64,000 nt of DNA, from positions 62,001-126,000 of the forward strand of contig SAQL01000005.1 in the NCBI GenBank assembly GCA_004020645.1. Reading direction: 5' to 3'. Below, piece by piece: positions 16,524 through 25,379 of the stretch. This stretch comes from Mesorhizobium sp. (GTDB lineage: Bacteria; Pseudomonadota; Alphaproteobacteria; Rhizobiales; Rhizobiaceae). How positions within the stretch are numbered: position 1 is the stretch's first letter; the number at the start of each line of letters is the position of its first letter. Made by a program: the position numbers and the translations under genes. The notes beneath the pieces were generated by a model. That model worked only from the letters and a program-made list of their open reading frames with translations, ran no database searches and was not told the DNA's origin.

Positions 16524-18931
16524 TGGTGTGGACCGGGCTGACAGCGCTCTTGTCTCACTGGCGCAGGCGGCCTGTCCAATTGGCGATGCTGCTTTTGGGG
16601 CTATCGCTGGCAACGGCGCTGTGGTCAGCGGTTCAGGCGATCAACGGTGAGGCGCGGGCGAGCTATGACCGTGCAGCGGCAATCCTTGGGCAGGACCGGC
16701 TCGCGCAACTAGTGCGTGAGGACGGGGCCCGGATGGATCAACAGGAATTTGTGAGACTGCGGCGAGCAGGCTGGCTGGCTTCGCCGGTGATTGAAGGTGA
16801 AATGCGGTTTGGGGATGTGCGGTTGCGCGTCCTTGGCATTGACCCACTGACTTTGCCGCCGCAGGCGCAGCAGGTGGATATTGCGGCGGGTGACCAGTTA
16901 TTGCCGTTCATCACGGCGCCCGGTGTGCTCTATGCAGCCCCGGAAACCGCGGCACGACTAACCGAGCAAGCGACACCTCCCGTGCGCGTGGCCGAGGGTT
17001 TGCCGCCTGGCACTGTCCTCACCGACATCGGGCAGGCGCAGGTCCTGCTTGGGGCAAAGGACAAGATCTCTCGTCTTTTGCTCTGGCCGGACCAACCGAT
17101 TGGCCGTGCCCCTCTAAAGGTGACAGCCCCCGGCCTGACCCTGCGCGAGCCGAGCGAAACGGGAGATCTTGCCAGGCTGACCGACAGTTTTCACCTGAAC
17201 CTAACGGCTTTCGGTTTTCTCGCCTTTGCGGTGGGGCTCTTCATCGTGCATTCCGCCATCGGTCTGGCTTTTGAACAGCGCCGCCAGGTATTTCGCACGC
17301 TGCGCGCACTGGGCTTGCCGGCACGCGTGCTGGTCCTTTTGCTGATCGCCGAGCTGCTGACCTTCGCCCTCCTCGCGGGGCTGGTGGGCGTGGCACTTGG
17401 CTATGTAGTCGCCTCGGCCCTTTTGCCCGACGTCGCCGCCACCCTGCGCGGGCTTTACGGGGCCGATGTGCCGGGAACGCTGTCGATCCGCCCCGCAGTG
17501 TGGGCAGCGGGGCTGGCCATCGCGGTAATCGGCACGCTGGTGGCGGCCGCACAGAGCCTCTGGCGGCTATGGCACCTGCCGCTGCTTGCAGCGGCCCAGC
17601 CTCGGGCCTGGGCGCGGGCTTCGGAGCGGGCACTGCGCGCGCAAGGCGTGGCTGCGATGGTGCTCCTGTTGACGGCGGCGGGAATTGCACACTTCGGATC
17701 CGGCCTCGAGGCGGGCTTTGCGCTTCTGGCGGCACTGCTGTTGGGGGCGGCACTGGCGCTGCCGCTCGTGCTGACGGGGATATTGCACCTTGGCGGCCGC
17801 TTGGCGCGTGGACCACTGGCCGAATGGTTTTGGGCCGACACGCGTCAACAGCTTCCCGGCCTGTCATTGGCGCTAATGGCACTGCTGCTTGCGCTGGCCG
17901 CCAATGTGGGCGTCAGCACGATGGTGTCGAGCTTTCGGCTGACCTTCACCGGCTGGCTCGATCAGCGTCTCGCCTCAGAGTTATACGTGACCGCCCGCAC
18001 CGAAGCAGAGGCCACGGCGATACGCGACTGGCTGGCCCAGCGCAGCGAGGCGGTCCTGCCGATCTGGAGCATTGAGGGTCGGGTCGCAGGCCAGCCCGCG
18101 GCAATATACGGCGTGGCCGATCATGTCACCTATCGCGACAACTGGCCGATCCTCTCTGCAGTGCCGGAGGTGTGGGACCGGATCGCCACAGGCGACGGCG
18201 CCCTGATCAACGAACAACTGGCGCGGCGCCAGGAGTTGGGCTTGGGGGACCAGATCACGCTGCCCGGTGGCTGGCGGGCCAGCATCGTCGGCGTCTATGC
18301 CGACTATGGCAACCCGATCGGCCAAGTGATCATCGGGATCGACACACTGGTCCAGCACTATCCTGACGTCTCCCGCCTGCGCTATGCCATTCGGATTGCC
18401 CCCGGCAAGGCCGAATCACTGGCGGCGGGTTTGCGGGCGGAATTCGGGCTGCCCGCGCAGAACGTGATTGACCAGGCCGGGATCAAGGTCTTTTCGCTCA
18501 AAGTATTTGAGCGCACATTCAACGTGACAGCCGCGCTGAATGTGCTGACGCTGGGAGTCGCGGGGCTGGCGATGTTTGCGAGCGTCATGACCCTGTCGGG
18601 GATGCGCCTGCCGCAACTGGCGCCGGTCTGGGCCATGGGTCTGACCCGCCGCCACCTCGCATGGTTGGAGCTTTCGCGCGGCTTGCTGTTGGCAGCCTTG
18701 ACCATGCTGGCAGCTGTGCCTGTAGGTATTGCGCTCGCCTTTGTTCTACTGGCGGTGGTGAATGTGGAGGCTTTTGGCTGGCGTCTGCCGATGCACCTTT
18801 TTCCCGGTGACTGGGCGCGGCTGGCGGCGCTCGCGCTGCTGGCGGCCGGACTTGCAGCCGCCGTGCCTGCCTGGCGGCTGGCGCGTCTTTCGCCATCGGA
18901 TTTGCTGAAGGTATTTGCACATGAGCGTTAG
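16523..18931 (+). CDS. ABC exporter permease, FtsX family
   Basis: An 802-residue membrane protein with an N-terminal helix (VQLAMLLLGLSLATALWSAV), a long periplasmic domain, a first FtsX block with three helices (about residues 230-345), a second cluster of helices, another periplasmic domain, and a C-terminal FtsX block ending with the typical VPAWRLARLSPSDLLKV. This is the tandem-FtsX layout of attF/attG-like or predicted lipoprotein exporters. The start codon overlaps the ATPase stop, and the end overlaps the lipocalin-like gene by 11 bp, so the three genes form one operon. Confidence 0.9.
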   Translation: MVWTGLTALLSHWRRRPVQLAMLLLGLSLATALWSAVQAINGEARASYDRAAAILGQDRLAQLVREDGARMDQQEFVRLRRAGWLASPVIEGEMRFGDVRLRVLGIDPLTLPPQAQQVDIAAGDQLLPFITAPGVLYAAPETAARLTEQATPPVRVAEGLPPGTVLTDIGQAQVLLGAKDKISRLLLWPDQPIGRAPLKVTAPGLTLREPSETGDLARLTDSFHLNLTAFGFLAFAVGLFIVHSAIGLAFEQRRQVFRTLRALGLPARVLVLLLIAELLTFALLAGLVGVALGYVVASALLPDVAATLRGLYGADVPGTLSIRPAVWAAGLAIAVIGTLVAAAQSLWRLWHLPLLAAAQPRAWARASERALRAQGVAAMVLLLTAAGIAHFGSGLEAGFALLAALLLGAALALPLVLTGILHLGGRLARGPLAEWFWADTRQQLPGLSLALMALLLALAANVGVSTMVSSFRLTFTGWLDQRLASELYVTARTEAEATAIRDWLAQRSEAVLPIWSIEGRVAGQPAAIYGVADHVTYRDNWPILSAVPEVWDRIATGDGALINEQLARRQELGLGDQITLPGGWRASIVGVYADYGNPIGQVIIGIDTLVQHYPDVSRLRYAIRIAPGKAESLAAGLRAEFGLPAQNVIDQAGIKVFSLKVFERTFNVTAALNVLTLGVAGLAMFASVMTLSGMRLPQLAPVWAMGLTRRHLAWLELSRGLLLAALTMLAAVPVGIALAFVLLAVVNVEAFGWRLPMHLFPGDWARLAALALLAAGLAAAVPAWRLARLSPSDLLKVFAHER

Positions 18932-19976
18932 AGCATTGCTGATCTATATGTGCTTGGCCGCACCTGCCTTTGGCCAAGGTTTTGCTGGGCTTGGCACAGA
19001 GGCTGACGGGTTTTCAGTGCCGCAGCCGGGGACTGCATTCAACTTTCCGGCAGACCACGGCCCGCACCCCAGTTACCGGATCGAATGGTGGTATTTGACC
19101 GCCAACCTGCAAGCTGCGGATGGAGCGGACTATGGCGTGCAATGGACTCTTTTCCGATCCGCCCTTGCCCCGGTGGAGCGGTCAGGCTGGTCCAGTCCGC
19201 AGCTTTGGATGGGCCATGCGGGGCTGACGACGCAAACGCACCAATTCGTGGCCGAACGGATGGCACGGGGCGGCATCGGCCAGGCTGGGGTAACGGCTGC
19301 GCCCTTTGCGGCCTGGATTGACAACTGGCAGATGGCAGGCCGGGCCCTGCCGGAGGCGGATGCGCTGTCGGCGCTCGATCTGCGTGCGGCGGGACAGGCG
19401 TTTTCCTACGAACTGGCGCTGGACGCCAAAGGCCCTCTGGTGCCGCAGGGAGTGCAAGGCTATTCGGTGAAATCCGAGAAGGGGCAGGCGAGCTATTATT
19501 ACTCGCAACCATTCTACCACGTAACCGGCACGCTGACCCTTCCGGCAGGCGCGATTGCGGTGACCGGTCAGGCGTGGTTGGACCACGAATGGTCCTCGCA
19601 GCCGCTGGCTGAGGAGCAAACCGGGTGGGACTGGTTCTCGCTGCATTTCGACAGCGGCGAAAAGATGATGGGCTTTCGCCTGCGCGACGGAGGCGCGGGC
19701 TTTACATCGGCCACATGGATCAAGGCCGACGGCAGGCCGCAGCCGCAGGCCCCCGGCGCGCTAAGGGTGACGCCGCTCGAAACGGCGGCAGTCGCGGGAC
19801 GTAGCGTGCCGATCCGCTGGAGGGTGCAATTGTCGGAAAAAGGGGTGGATGTGACCATCCGGACGCTAAATCCAGAAGCCTGGATGGACACACGTTTTCC
19901 CTATTGGGAAGGCCCGATCCGATTTGAGGGCACCCATGCCGGGCGCGGCTATCTCGAGATGACAGGCTATGAGTGA
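18921..19976 (+). CDS. Secreted lipocalin-like protein, AttH/CrtC family
   Basis: A 351-residue exported protein. Residues 1-18 form a signal peptide (LLIYMCLAAPAFGQG). Then come FNFPADHGPHPSYRIEWWYL and TANLQ...YGVQWTLFR, the hallmark of the AttH/CrtC (carotenoid 1,2-hydratase-like) N-terminal domain, and WLDHEWSSQPLAEEQTGWDW, the second hallmark. In Agrobacterium AttH is encoded with an ABC exporter, as here. It probably binds or modifies a hydrophobic substrate handled by the exporter; carotenoid chemistry is unlikely without crt genes nearby. Confidence 0.88.
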   Translation: MSVRALLIYMCLAAPAFGQGFAGLGTEADGFSVPQPGTAFNFPADHGPHPSYRIEWWYLTANLQAADGADYGVQWTLFRSALAPVERSGWSSPQLWMGHAGLTTQTHQFVAERMARGGIGQAGVTAAPFAAWIDNWQMAGRALPEADALSALDLRAAGQAFSYELALDAKGPLVPQGVQGYSVKSEKGQASYYYSQPFYHVTGTLTLPAGAIAVTGQAWLDHEWSSQPLAEEQTGWDWFSLHFDSGEKMMGFRLRDGGAGFTSATWIKADGRPQPQAPGALRVTPLETAAVAGRSVPIRWRVQLSEKGVDVTIRTLNPEAWMDTRFPYWEGPIRFEGTHAGRGYLEMTGYE

Positions 19977-20079
19977 CTGGAGGACGCTGCTCGATCGCGA
20001 GATCGCGACGGTTGGCGAATTGCCGAAAATGGAGAAGGTTAGTTTCCAGCGCCCTTCCCTCTACCATTTAGACGTTTAA
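19969..20079 (+). CDS. Truncated ORF ending in the left direct repeat
   Basis: Its ATG overlaps the stop of the AttH-like gene. It encodes 36 residues (MSDWRTLLDREIATVGELPK onward) and stops within the repeat at 20062-20086, its last codons being made of repeat sequence. Translational coupling suggests a former fourth gene of the exporter operon cut off where the next DNA segment joins. It is too short to classify. Confidence 0.35.
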   Translation: MSDWRTLLDREIATVGELPKMEKVSFQRPSLYHLDV

Positions 20080-20086
20080 TGGCATG
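20055..20086 (+). repeat. Left direct repeat with tRNA-like CCA end
   Basis: TTCCCTCTACCA (20055-20066) is followed by TTTAGACGTTTAATGGCATG (20067-20086). The second copy at 38013-38050 reads TTCCCTCCCCGCTACCA then TTTTAGACGTTTAAGGGCAT. From the TACCA onward they differ by one indel and one mismatch over 26 positions, in the same orientation. Both carry a CTACCA like the 3' end of the tRNA-Met fragment at 9.2 kb. Confidence 0.7.
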
Positions 20087-20407
20087 ATATTGTTGGATTT
20101 TTTCGGCAAAGAGTCGGAAAAATGGCTCCGGCGTCAGTCCGGGTTCTGACCGCCTTGGTGCCGCCACGCGACAGCCATTACCCGGCGGCTGGCAACAGAG
20201 ATCGACTGGCGCCACCGGCAAGGTGACCCCTGTAGCAGGCGGCGGTTTGTGTGAGCCAATCATGAAGGCCTACCGCCAGGAAGCACTGGTGCCTGGCGCG
20301 CAAGTCGGACTTGAAATATCAAGGCGCGCGGCGCACGATGGGGCAGAAAATGCACCGAGAGGGAAACGGGGCGGAGGGCTGGAGCGTAGCAGCGCTTGGA
20401 GGAAGCC

Positions 20408-20839
20408 ATGAACGTCAAAGCGATTCTCGAGGACAAGGGTCGAGCCGTCGAGACGATCGGCCCGAACGAGACGCTCGCCGTGGCGATCAACAGGCTCGTT
20501 GAGCACGGGATCGGCGCACTGGTCGTTACCAATGGCGATCGCAAGGTGGTCGGCATCGTGTCCGAGCGCGACATCGTCTGCGCCATTAACAAGCATGGGG
20601 CTGCGGCCCTGGAGCAGAGTGTCCGTCACGCAATGACCGCCAAGGTCAACCTCTGCACCGAGAACCACACGATCAACCAGGTCATGGAGATCATGACCAC
20701 AGGCCGCTTCCGCCACCTGCCCGTGGTGAAGAACGGCCAACTCGACGGCATTGTCTCGATCGGCGACGTGGTGAAGAAGCGCATCGAGGAGGTCGAGCGC
20801 GAGGCCGAAGAGATTATTCACTACATCTGGGCGGGGTAA
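20408..20839 (+). CDS. CBS-pair protein
   Basis: A 143-residue protein made of two CBS domains. The ATG at 20408 has GGAGG 5-6 bp upstream and gives the usual start MNVKAILEDKG. The first CBS ends with VVGIVSERDIVCAI and the second with LDGIVSIGDVVKKRIEE, the classical G(I/V)(V/L)S..D motifs. Such stand-alone pairs bind adenine nucleotides or NADH-like ligands. It lies just before the nuo genes, after which a terminator follows, and a second CBS-pair gene lies at the far end of the nuo set. Confidence 0.92.
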   Translation: MNVKAILEDKGRAVETIGPNETLAVAINRLVEHGIGALVVTNGDRKVVGIVSERDIVCAINKHGAAALEQSVRHAMTAKVNLCTENHTINQVMEIMTTGRFRHLPVVKNGQLDGIVSIGDVVKKRIEEVEREAEEIIHYIWAG

Positions 20840-20841
20840 GC

Positions 20842-20866
20842 TCGCCAAAGGCGACGTCTTTTTTTC
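20842..20866 (+). terminator. Rho-independent terminator after the CBS gene
   Basis: Stem TCGCC/GGCGA with loop AAA (20842-20854) followed by CGTCTTTTTTTC. It starts 3 bp after the CBS stop codon and so separates this gene from the nuo operon. Confidence 0.75.
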
Positions 20867-21097
20867 TGGGTTTCTGAACCCGTGCCGGACCTCCTTCGGC
20901 AGCCTGAACAACGGATAAGCAGGCTGCGGATCGCACACCGTATCAGTGAGACTTGGGCATCACGTAGCGCCAAACCATGTAATCTTGAGAAAAATCCGAT
21001 ACTAGGGCACAATTTGTAGACGCATCTGAAGTGCGCAGCTATCTCAAATCCGGCCGTCTTGCGCCGAGTGACAGATCGCGGCGGAGGGTCGGCGTCG

Positions 21098-21598
21098 ATG
21101 GATCAGGCGTTCTTTCTTCTGTTCGCTGCGGCGTCCGTGATCACGGCACTGACCGTGGTCCTGGCGCGGAATCCGGTTCACAGCGCATTGGCGCTGATGG
21201 CGTGTTTCCTGCAGATCTCGGCAATCTTCGTCTTGCTCGAGGCGCCGTTGCTCGCTGTCATCCAGATCTTCGTCTATGTCGGCGCAATCATGGTCCTGTT
21301 CCTGTTCGTGATCATGATGATCGATGTGCGCGAAGCGGTGTTGCAGCGGTTCTTGCCGGGCGGCAACCTGCCGGCTCTGGTGCTGCTTGTCCTGCTGGGG
21401 GTGGAGATGCTTGTGCTGGTGCTCTGGAGTGACCGCTTTTCGGTCACTGAGCCCGTCGTTGTGCGCGGCGGCGATCAGATCAGGCAACTCAGCACGACAC
21501 TTTTCGCCGACTATCTCCTGCCGTTTGAAGCCGCCTCTGTCATCCTGCTGGCCGCCCTGGTCGGCGCCATCGTGCTGGCGCGGAAGGAGCAGGGGTGA
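21098..21598 (+). CDS. nuoJ: NADH-quinone oxidoreductase subunit J
   Basis: A 166-residue membrane subunit of complex I that sits in the E-channel region. Five hydrophobic helices are visible. [20 protein letters not shown] and [16 protein letters not shown] are the conserved NuoJ motifs. The start at 21098 (MDQAFF) is preferred as GGAGGG lies upstream and it begins with the first helix. Its stop overlaps the nuoK start. It heads the plus-strand nuo operon. Confidence 0.93.
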   Translation: MDQAFFLLFAAASVITALTVVLARNPVHSALALMACFLQISAIFVLLEAPLLAVIQIFVYVGAIMVLFLFVIMMIDVREAVLQRFLPGGNLPALVLLVLLGVEMLVLVLWSDRFSVTEPVVVRGGDQIRQLSTTLFADYLLPFEAASVILLAALVGAIVLARKEQG

Positions 21599-21900
21599 TG
21601 GTTCCGCTCTGGTGGTACATTTTGCTCGGAGTGGTCCTGTTCGTGATCGGAGCAGCAGGCGTACTGCTTAGACGCAATATCCTGGTCGTGCTGATGTCGC
21701 TGGAGCTCCTGCTCAACTCGGTCAACATCAATTTCATCGCTTTCGGGCGTTACTACGACGATTTCCGCGGGCAGATATTCGCGATCTTCGTCATCGCAAT
21801 CACCGCGGCGGAGGTTGCCGTCGCCCTCGGCATCTTGGTTGCCCTCGTAAGGAACAAGTCCACTCTCAAGGTCGACGACGTGACCATGATGAAAGGATAG
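21595..21900 (+). CDS. nuoK: NADH-quinone oxidoreductase subunit K
   Basis: A 101-residue three-helix subunit of complex I. Typical motifs are [20 protein letters not shown] with its membrane glutamate and [20 protein letters not shown] with the second one. Both carboxylates of the proton path are present. It overlaps nuoJ by 4 bp. It is homologous to MrpC, and here it is followed directly by an MrpD-like gene rather than a standard nuoL. Confidence 0.94.
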   Translation: MMVPLWWYILLGVVLFVIGAAGVLLRRNILVVLMSLELLLNSVNINFIAFGRYYDDFRGQIFAIFVIAITAAEVAVALGILVALVRNKSTLKVDDVTMMKG

Positions 21901-21904
21901 CGGC

Positions 21905-23368
21905 TTGGAACCGGTGATATCGATCCGGCCGCTGCTTGCCGTCGCCGTTGCAGGCCTGGCGGCACTTGCCGTTCTCCTTCTGAACAACCGCGAGAAACTC
22001 CGCGATGTCGTCTCGCCGTTGGCCGCGATCGCCATGTTCGCAATTGTCGCCTCGATGGCGCCCACGGTGCTGGCGGGCGGCACAGTAGATTTTCGCCTGT
22101 TCGAGATTCTGCCTGGGATCGACTTCGCTTTCCGGGTCGATGCGCTCGGCATGGTGTTTGCCACCGTCTCGTCGCTGCTGTGGATTGTGGCGGCGATCTA
22201 TTCCATCGGCTACATGCGGCACTTGAAGGAGCACGCGCAGACCCGGTTCTTCGCCTGCTTTGCGACCAGCCTCGCGGCGGCCGTCGGGGGCGCCTTCGCC
22301 GCCAATCTATTCACGCTGGTGATCTTCTATGAGGTGCTCAGCCTCGTCACCTATCCGCTCGTCTATCACCACGAGGACGAAGAGGGATGGACGGGTAGCC
22401 GCAAGTACCTCGTCTATTTGATGGGCGCGTCGAAAAGCTTGCTTCTTGCCGCGCTGGCACTGACCTACCACATTGCCGGGTCGCTCGACTTTGTGGCGGG
22501 GGGGCTGCTGGCGGGGGTCGACGCCGCGGCGCCGCTGCTGACGGTCGTCTATTTCTGCTATCTCTTCGGTTTCGCCAAGGCTGCGGTGATGCCGATGCAC
22601 GCCTGGCTACCTGCCGCGATGGTGGCGCCGACACCGGTCAGCGCGCTTTTGCATGCGGTGGCCGTGGTGAAGATGGGCGTGTTCTGCGTGCTGCGGGTTG
22701 TGTTCCATGTCTTCGGCGCGGGGCTGGTGGACGGGCTGGGGCTCGGCATTGCAACGGCCTATCTGGTCTCGTTCACGATTCTGATGGCGTCCATCTACGC
22801 CCTGACGCGGGACGACCTGAAGGCGCGGCTCGCCTATTCGACGGTCAGCCAGCTCTCCTACATCGTGCTGGGAGCTGTCCTACTTTCGCCGGTCGCGATG
22901 GTCGGCGGGATCATCCACATTGCGGCGCATGCGTTCTCCAAGATCACGCTCTTTTTCTGCGCCGGATCGATCTATTGCGCGTCTGGCAAGCGGAACATCA
23001 GCGACATGGCCGGCATCGGCCGCAGGCTGCCCTGGACGATGGGGGCGTTCTTCGTGGCCTCACTCAGCATGATCGGGGTGCCGCCGACCGCGGGCTTCGT
23101 CAGCAAGTGGTATCTGGCGCTGGGCTCGGTGGAGGCGGGGGAGATTGCGTTCCTGATCGTGCTCTTGGCGAGTTCGGTCCTGAACGCCGCCTACTTCCTG
23201 CCGGTCAGCTATGTCGCTTTTTTCGGGACGGAGACACAGGAAAGTCCCGCGACGGTCCGTGAAATTCCAATGGTGACGATCCCGCTGGTCGCGACCGCGA
23301 TCCTGTCGGTGTCGATGGGTATTTTCCCCGGCTATTTTCTCACCCTGGCGGAAGGAGTGGTCAGATGA
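21905..23368 (+). CDS. Antiporter-like subunit, MrpD/NuoM type (extra pump subunit)
   Basis: A 487-residue polytopic protein beginning with TTG at 21905 after AAGGAT. The pump motifs are LFTLVIFYEVLSLVTYPLVY (TM5 Glu), PMHAWLPAAMVAPTPVSALL (TM7-8) and HIAAHAFSKITLFFCAGS (TM11-12). The length and the phrase TRDDLKARLAYSTVSQLSYI match MrpD and NuoM-like proton-transfer subunits, not the 600+ residue NuoL with its lateral helix. It stands in the nuoL position. The next gene overlaps its stop by 4 bp. It is likely the additional ion-translocating subunit of this complex. Confidence 0.88.
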   Translation: MEPVISIRPLLAVAVAGLAALAVLLLNNREKLRDVVSPLAAIAMFAIVASMAPTVLAGGTVDFRLFEILPGIDFAFRVDALGMVFATVSSLLWIVAAIYSIGYMRHLKEHAQTRFFACFATSLAAAVGGAFAANLFTLVIFYEVLSLVTYPLVYHHEDEEGWTGSRKYLVYLMGASKSLLLAALALTYHIAGSLDFVAGGLLAGVDAAAPLLTVVYFCYLFGFAKAAVMPMHAWLPAAMVAPTPVSALLHAVAVVKMGVFCVLRVVFHVFGAGLVDGLGLGIATAYLVSFTILMASIYALTRDDLKARLAYSTVSQLSYIVLGAVLLSPVAMVGGIIHIAAHAFSKITLFFCAGSIYCASGKRNISDMAGIGRRLPWTMGAFFVASLSMIGVPPTAGFVSKWYLALGSVEAGEIAFLIVLLASSVLNAAYFLPVSYVAFFGTETQESPATVREIPMVTIPLVATAILSVSMGIFPGYFLTLAEGVVR

Positions 23369-23619
23369 TCAGGCGTGTCGTCGATTTCTTTGGTGAGGCG
23401 AGATACGCGGAGCAACGCCGCCGGCTGTTTTATCTGGCGCTCGTTCTGATCGTCATCGCCGATTTTCTGGTCCCCCGCGAACACGCTGAATACCTGTGGG
23501 ACCGCTTGCCGGGCTGGTCGGCCGTCTATGGCTTCTTGTCCTGCGTCCTGCTGATCTTCGTCTCCAAGTTCCTCGGCCATCAGGGCGGGTTGATGCGGCG
23601 CGAGGACTATTATGATTGA
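23365..23619 (+). CDS. Small membrane protein of the nuo/Mrp-like cluster
   Basis: An 84-residue protein with two hydrophobic helices (LFYLALVLIVIADFLVP and AVYGFLSCVLLIFVSKFLG) and the C-terminus LMRREDYYD. Small proteins of this kind, with a YGF..C.LL......G end and a final acidic DYYD, accompany Mrp-like antiporter clusters. It overlaps genes on both sides (4 and 8 bp). It may link the two antiporter-like subunits. Confidence 0.7.
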   Translation: MIRRVVDFFGEARYAEQRRRLFYLALVLIVIADFLVPREHAEYLWDRLPGWSAVYGFLSCVLLIFVSKFLGHQGGLMRREDYYD

Positions 23620-25372
23620 CTTCGTCCATCCCGCCCTGCTGTTCATTCTTGGCGCCCTGCCGATCCCTTTCCTGAAAGGATCAATCCGCAAGGCCTATCT
23701 GATGCTGATCCCCGCGCTGGCGATCCTCGCCGTGCTCACCGTGCAGCCAGGCAGCTACGGCGCGGCGGAGTTCATCGGGCAGGAAATCCTGATCGCCAAG
23801 GTCGACAGACTGAGCATCGTCTTCGCCACCGTTTTCACCATCATGGCGCTGATCGGCATGGTCTACGCGCTGCACCTGACGCGCGCCGGAGAGCATGTGG
23901 CGGCGTTCGTCTATGTTGGCAGCGCGCTCGGCGTGGTGTTTGCAGGCGACTACCTGACCCTGTTCCTGTTCTGGGAAGGTATGGCGTTTGCCTCTGCCTA
24001 TCTGGTCTTTGCCCAGCGCGGCAAGCAGGCGATCCGTGCGGGGTTCCGGTATCTCATGGTCCATATCACCGGCGGCGTCGCCCTGCTGGGTGGCGTCATT
24101 CTCCACGGGCTCGCCACAGGTTCGCTGCTCTTCGGCCCGATCGAGGGGGGGATGGGCGTCGCCGCCTACCTGATCCTTGCCGGGTTCATGCTCAACGCCG
24201 CGGTGCCGCCTCTCAACGCCTGGCTGACAGACGCCTACCCGGAGGCGACCGTCACCGGAGCGGTATTCATGAGCGCCTTCACCACCAAGACCGCCGTCTA
24301 TGTGCTGGCCCGGGCGTTTCCGGGCACCGAGCTTCTCGTTTGGCTCGGCACGGCAATGGCGCTTTACGGCGTCATCTACGCGGTGCTGGAGAACGACTGC
24401 CGTCGGCTCCTGGCCTATCACATCGTCAGCCAGGTGGGCTACATGGTGGCGGGCGTCGGCATCGGTACCGAGATGGCGGTGAACGGGGCCTCCAGCCATG
24501 CCTTCGCGCATATCCTCTACAAGGCGCTCCTGTTCATGGGTGCGGGGGCGGTGATCCACGTCACCGGGCGGCGCAAGCTCACCGAGCTCGGTGGGCTCTA
24601 CAGGACCATGCCGCTGACCGTGGCGCTCTACATGGTCGGCGCCTTCGCGATCTCGGCATTTCCGTTCTTCTCGGGCTTCGTGACCAAATCGATGGTGGTC
24701 GCCGCCGCCGGACAGGATCACCGCGCGCTGGTGGTGCTGGCGCTGACGATGGCATCATCTGGGACCTTCCTGCACACTGGGCTCAAGCTCCCGTACTACA
24801 TGTTCTTCGGCATGGACCGGAAGCTGGAGGCGCGGGAGCCGCCCCCCAACATGCTGGTTGCGATGGGAATGGCGGCGGTGCTGTGCATCGCGATCGGGGT
24901 GTTCCCCCAACCACTTTACGCGCTGCTGCCCCATCCAGTCGACTTCGAACCCTACACCGGCGTCCATATCACTGAGAGCCTCGGCATACTGATGTTCACC
25001 GCATTGGGCTTCGTGCTGTTCCTCAGGGCGCTCGACCCCGAGAACACGATCAGCATCGACACCGACTGGTTCTACCGCAAAGGCGCGCGGCATTTCATGT
25101 GGCTCGCCGAAAAACCGCTGGCCCGCTACGAGAAGGCGGTGAGCGACGTGTCCGAGACCGCGGTGCTGCCCTTCCTGCACGGAACCGCACGGGCCGGACT
25201 GCGGATCGATCTCAACGGTGTGGACGCCGTCGTGAACGGCGTCGCCCGCTCGATCCTGCGCGGTGGCGGTGCGCTGCGCAAGCTGCAGACCGGCGTCGTG
25301 ACCCATTACGCGCTGGCGATGATCGTCGGTGTGATCGCAGCCATCGCCGTCTTCGCTGTGGTGTGGCGGTAG
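23612..25372 (+). CDS. NuoL/Mrp-like antiporter subunit
   Basis: A 586-residue polytopic subunit. It has the TM5 glutamate in LFLFWEGMAFASAYLVF, PPLNAWLTDAYPEATVTGAV, LLAYHIVSQVGYMVAGVGIG and HAFAHILYKALLFMGAG. After the antiporter core a tail of about 120 residues follows: DTDWFYRKGARHFMWLAEKP, then LRKLQTGVVTHYALAMIVGV as a last helix. That tail recalls the NuoL end (LR.LQTG....YALAM). It is best seen as the distal NuoL counterpart, though annotation pipelines would call it Na+/H+ antiporter subunit D. Confidence 0.85.
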   Translation: MIDFVHPALLFILGALPIPFLKGSIRKAYLMLIPALAILAVLTVQPGSYGAAEFIGQEILIAKVDRLSIVFATVFTIMALIGMVYALHLTRAGEHVAAFVYVGSALGVVFAGDYLTLFLFWEGMAFASAYLVFAQRGKQAIRAGFRYLMVHITGGVALLGGVILHGLATGSLLFGPIEGGMGVAAYLILAGFMLNAAVPPLNAWLTDAYPEATVTGAVFMSAFTTKTAVYVLARAFPGTELLVWLGTAMALYGVIYAVLENDCRRLLAYHIVSQVGYMVAGVGIGTEMAVNGASSHAFAHILYKALLFMGAGAVIHVTGRRKLTELGGLYRTMPLTVALYMVGAFAISAFPFFSGFVTKSMVVAAAGQDHRALVVLALTMASSGTFLHTGLKLPYYMFFGMDRKLEAREPPPNMLVAMGMAAVLCIAIGVFPQPLYALLPHPVDFEPYTGVHITESLGILMFTALGFVLFLRALDPENTISIDTDWFYRKGARHFMWLAEKPLARYEKAVSDVSETAVLPFLHGTARAGLRIDLNGVDAVVNGVARSILRGGGALRKLQTGVVTHYALAMIVGVIAAIAVFAVVWR

Positions 25373-25379
25373 GGGTGCG

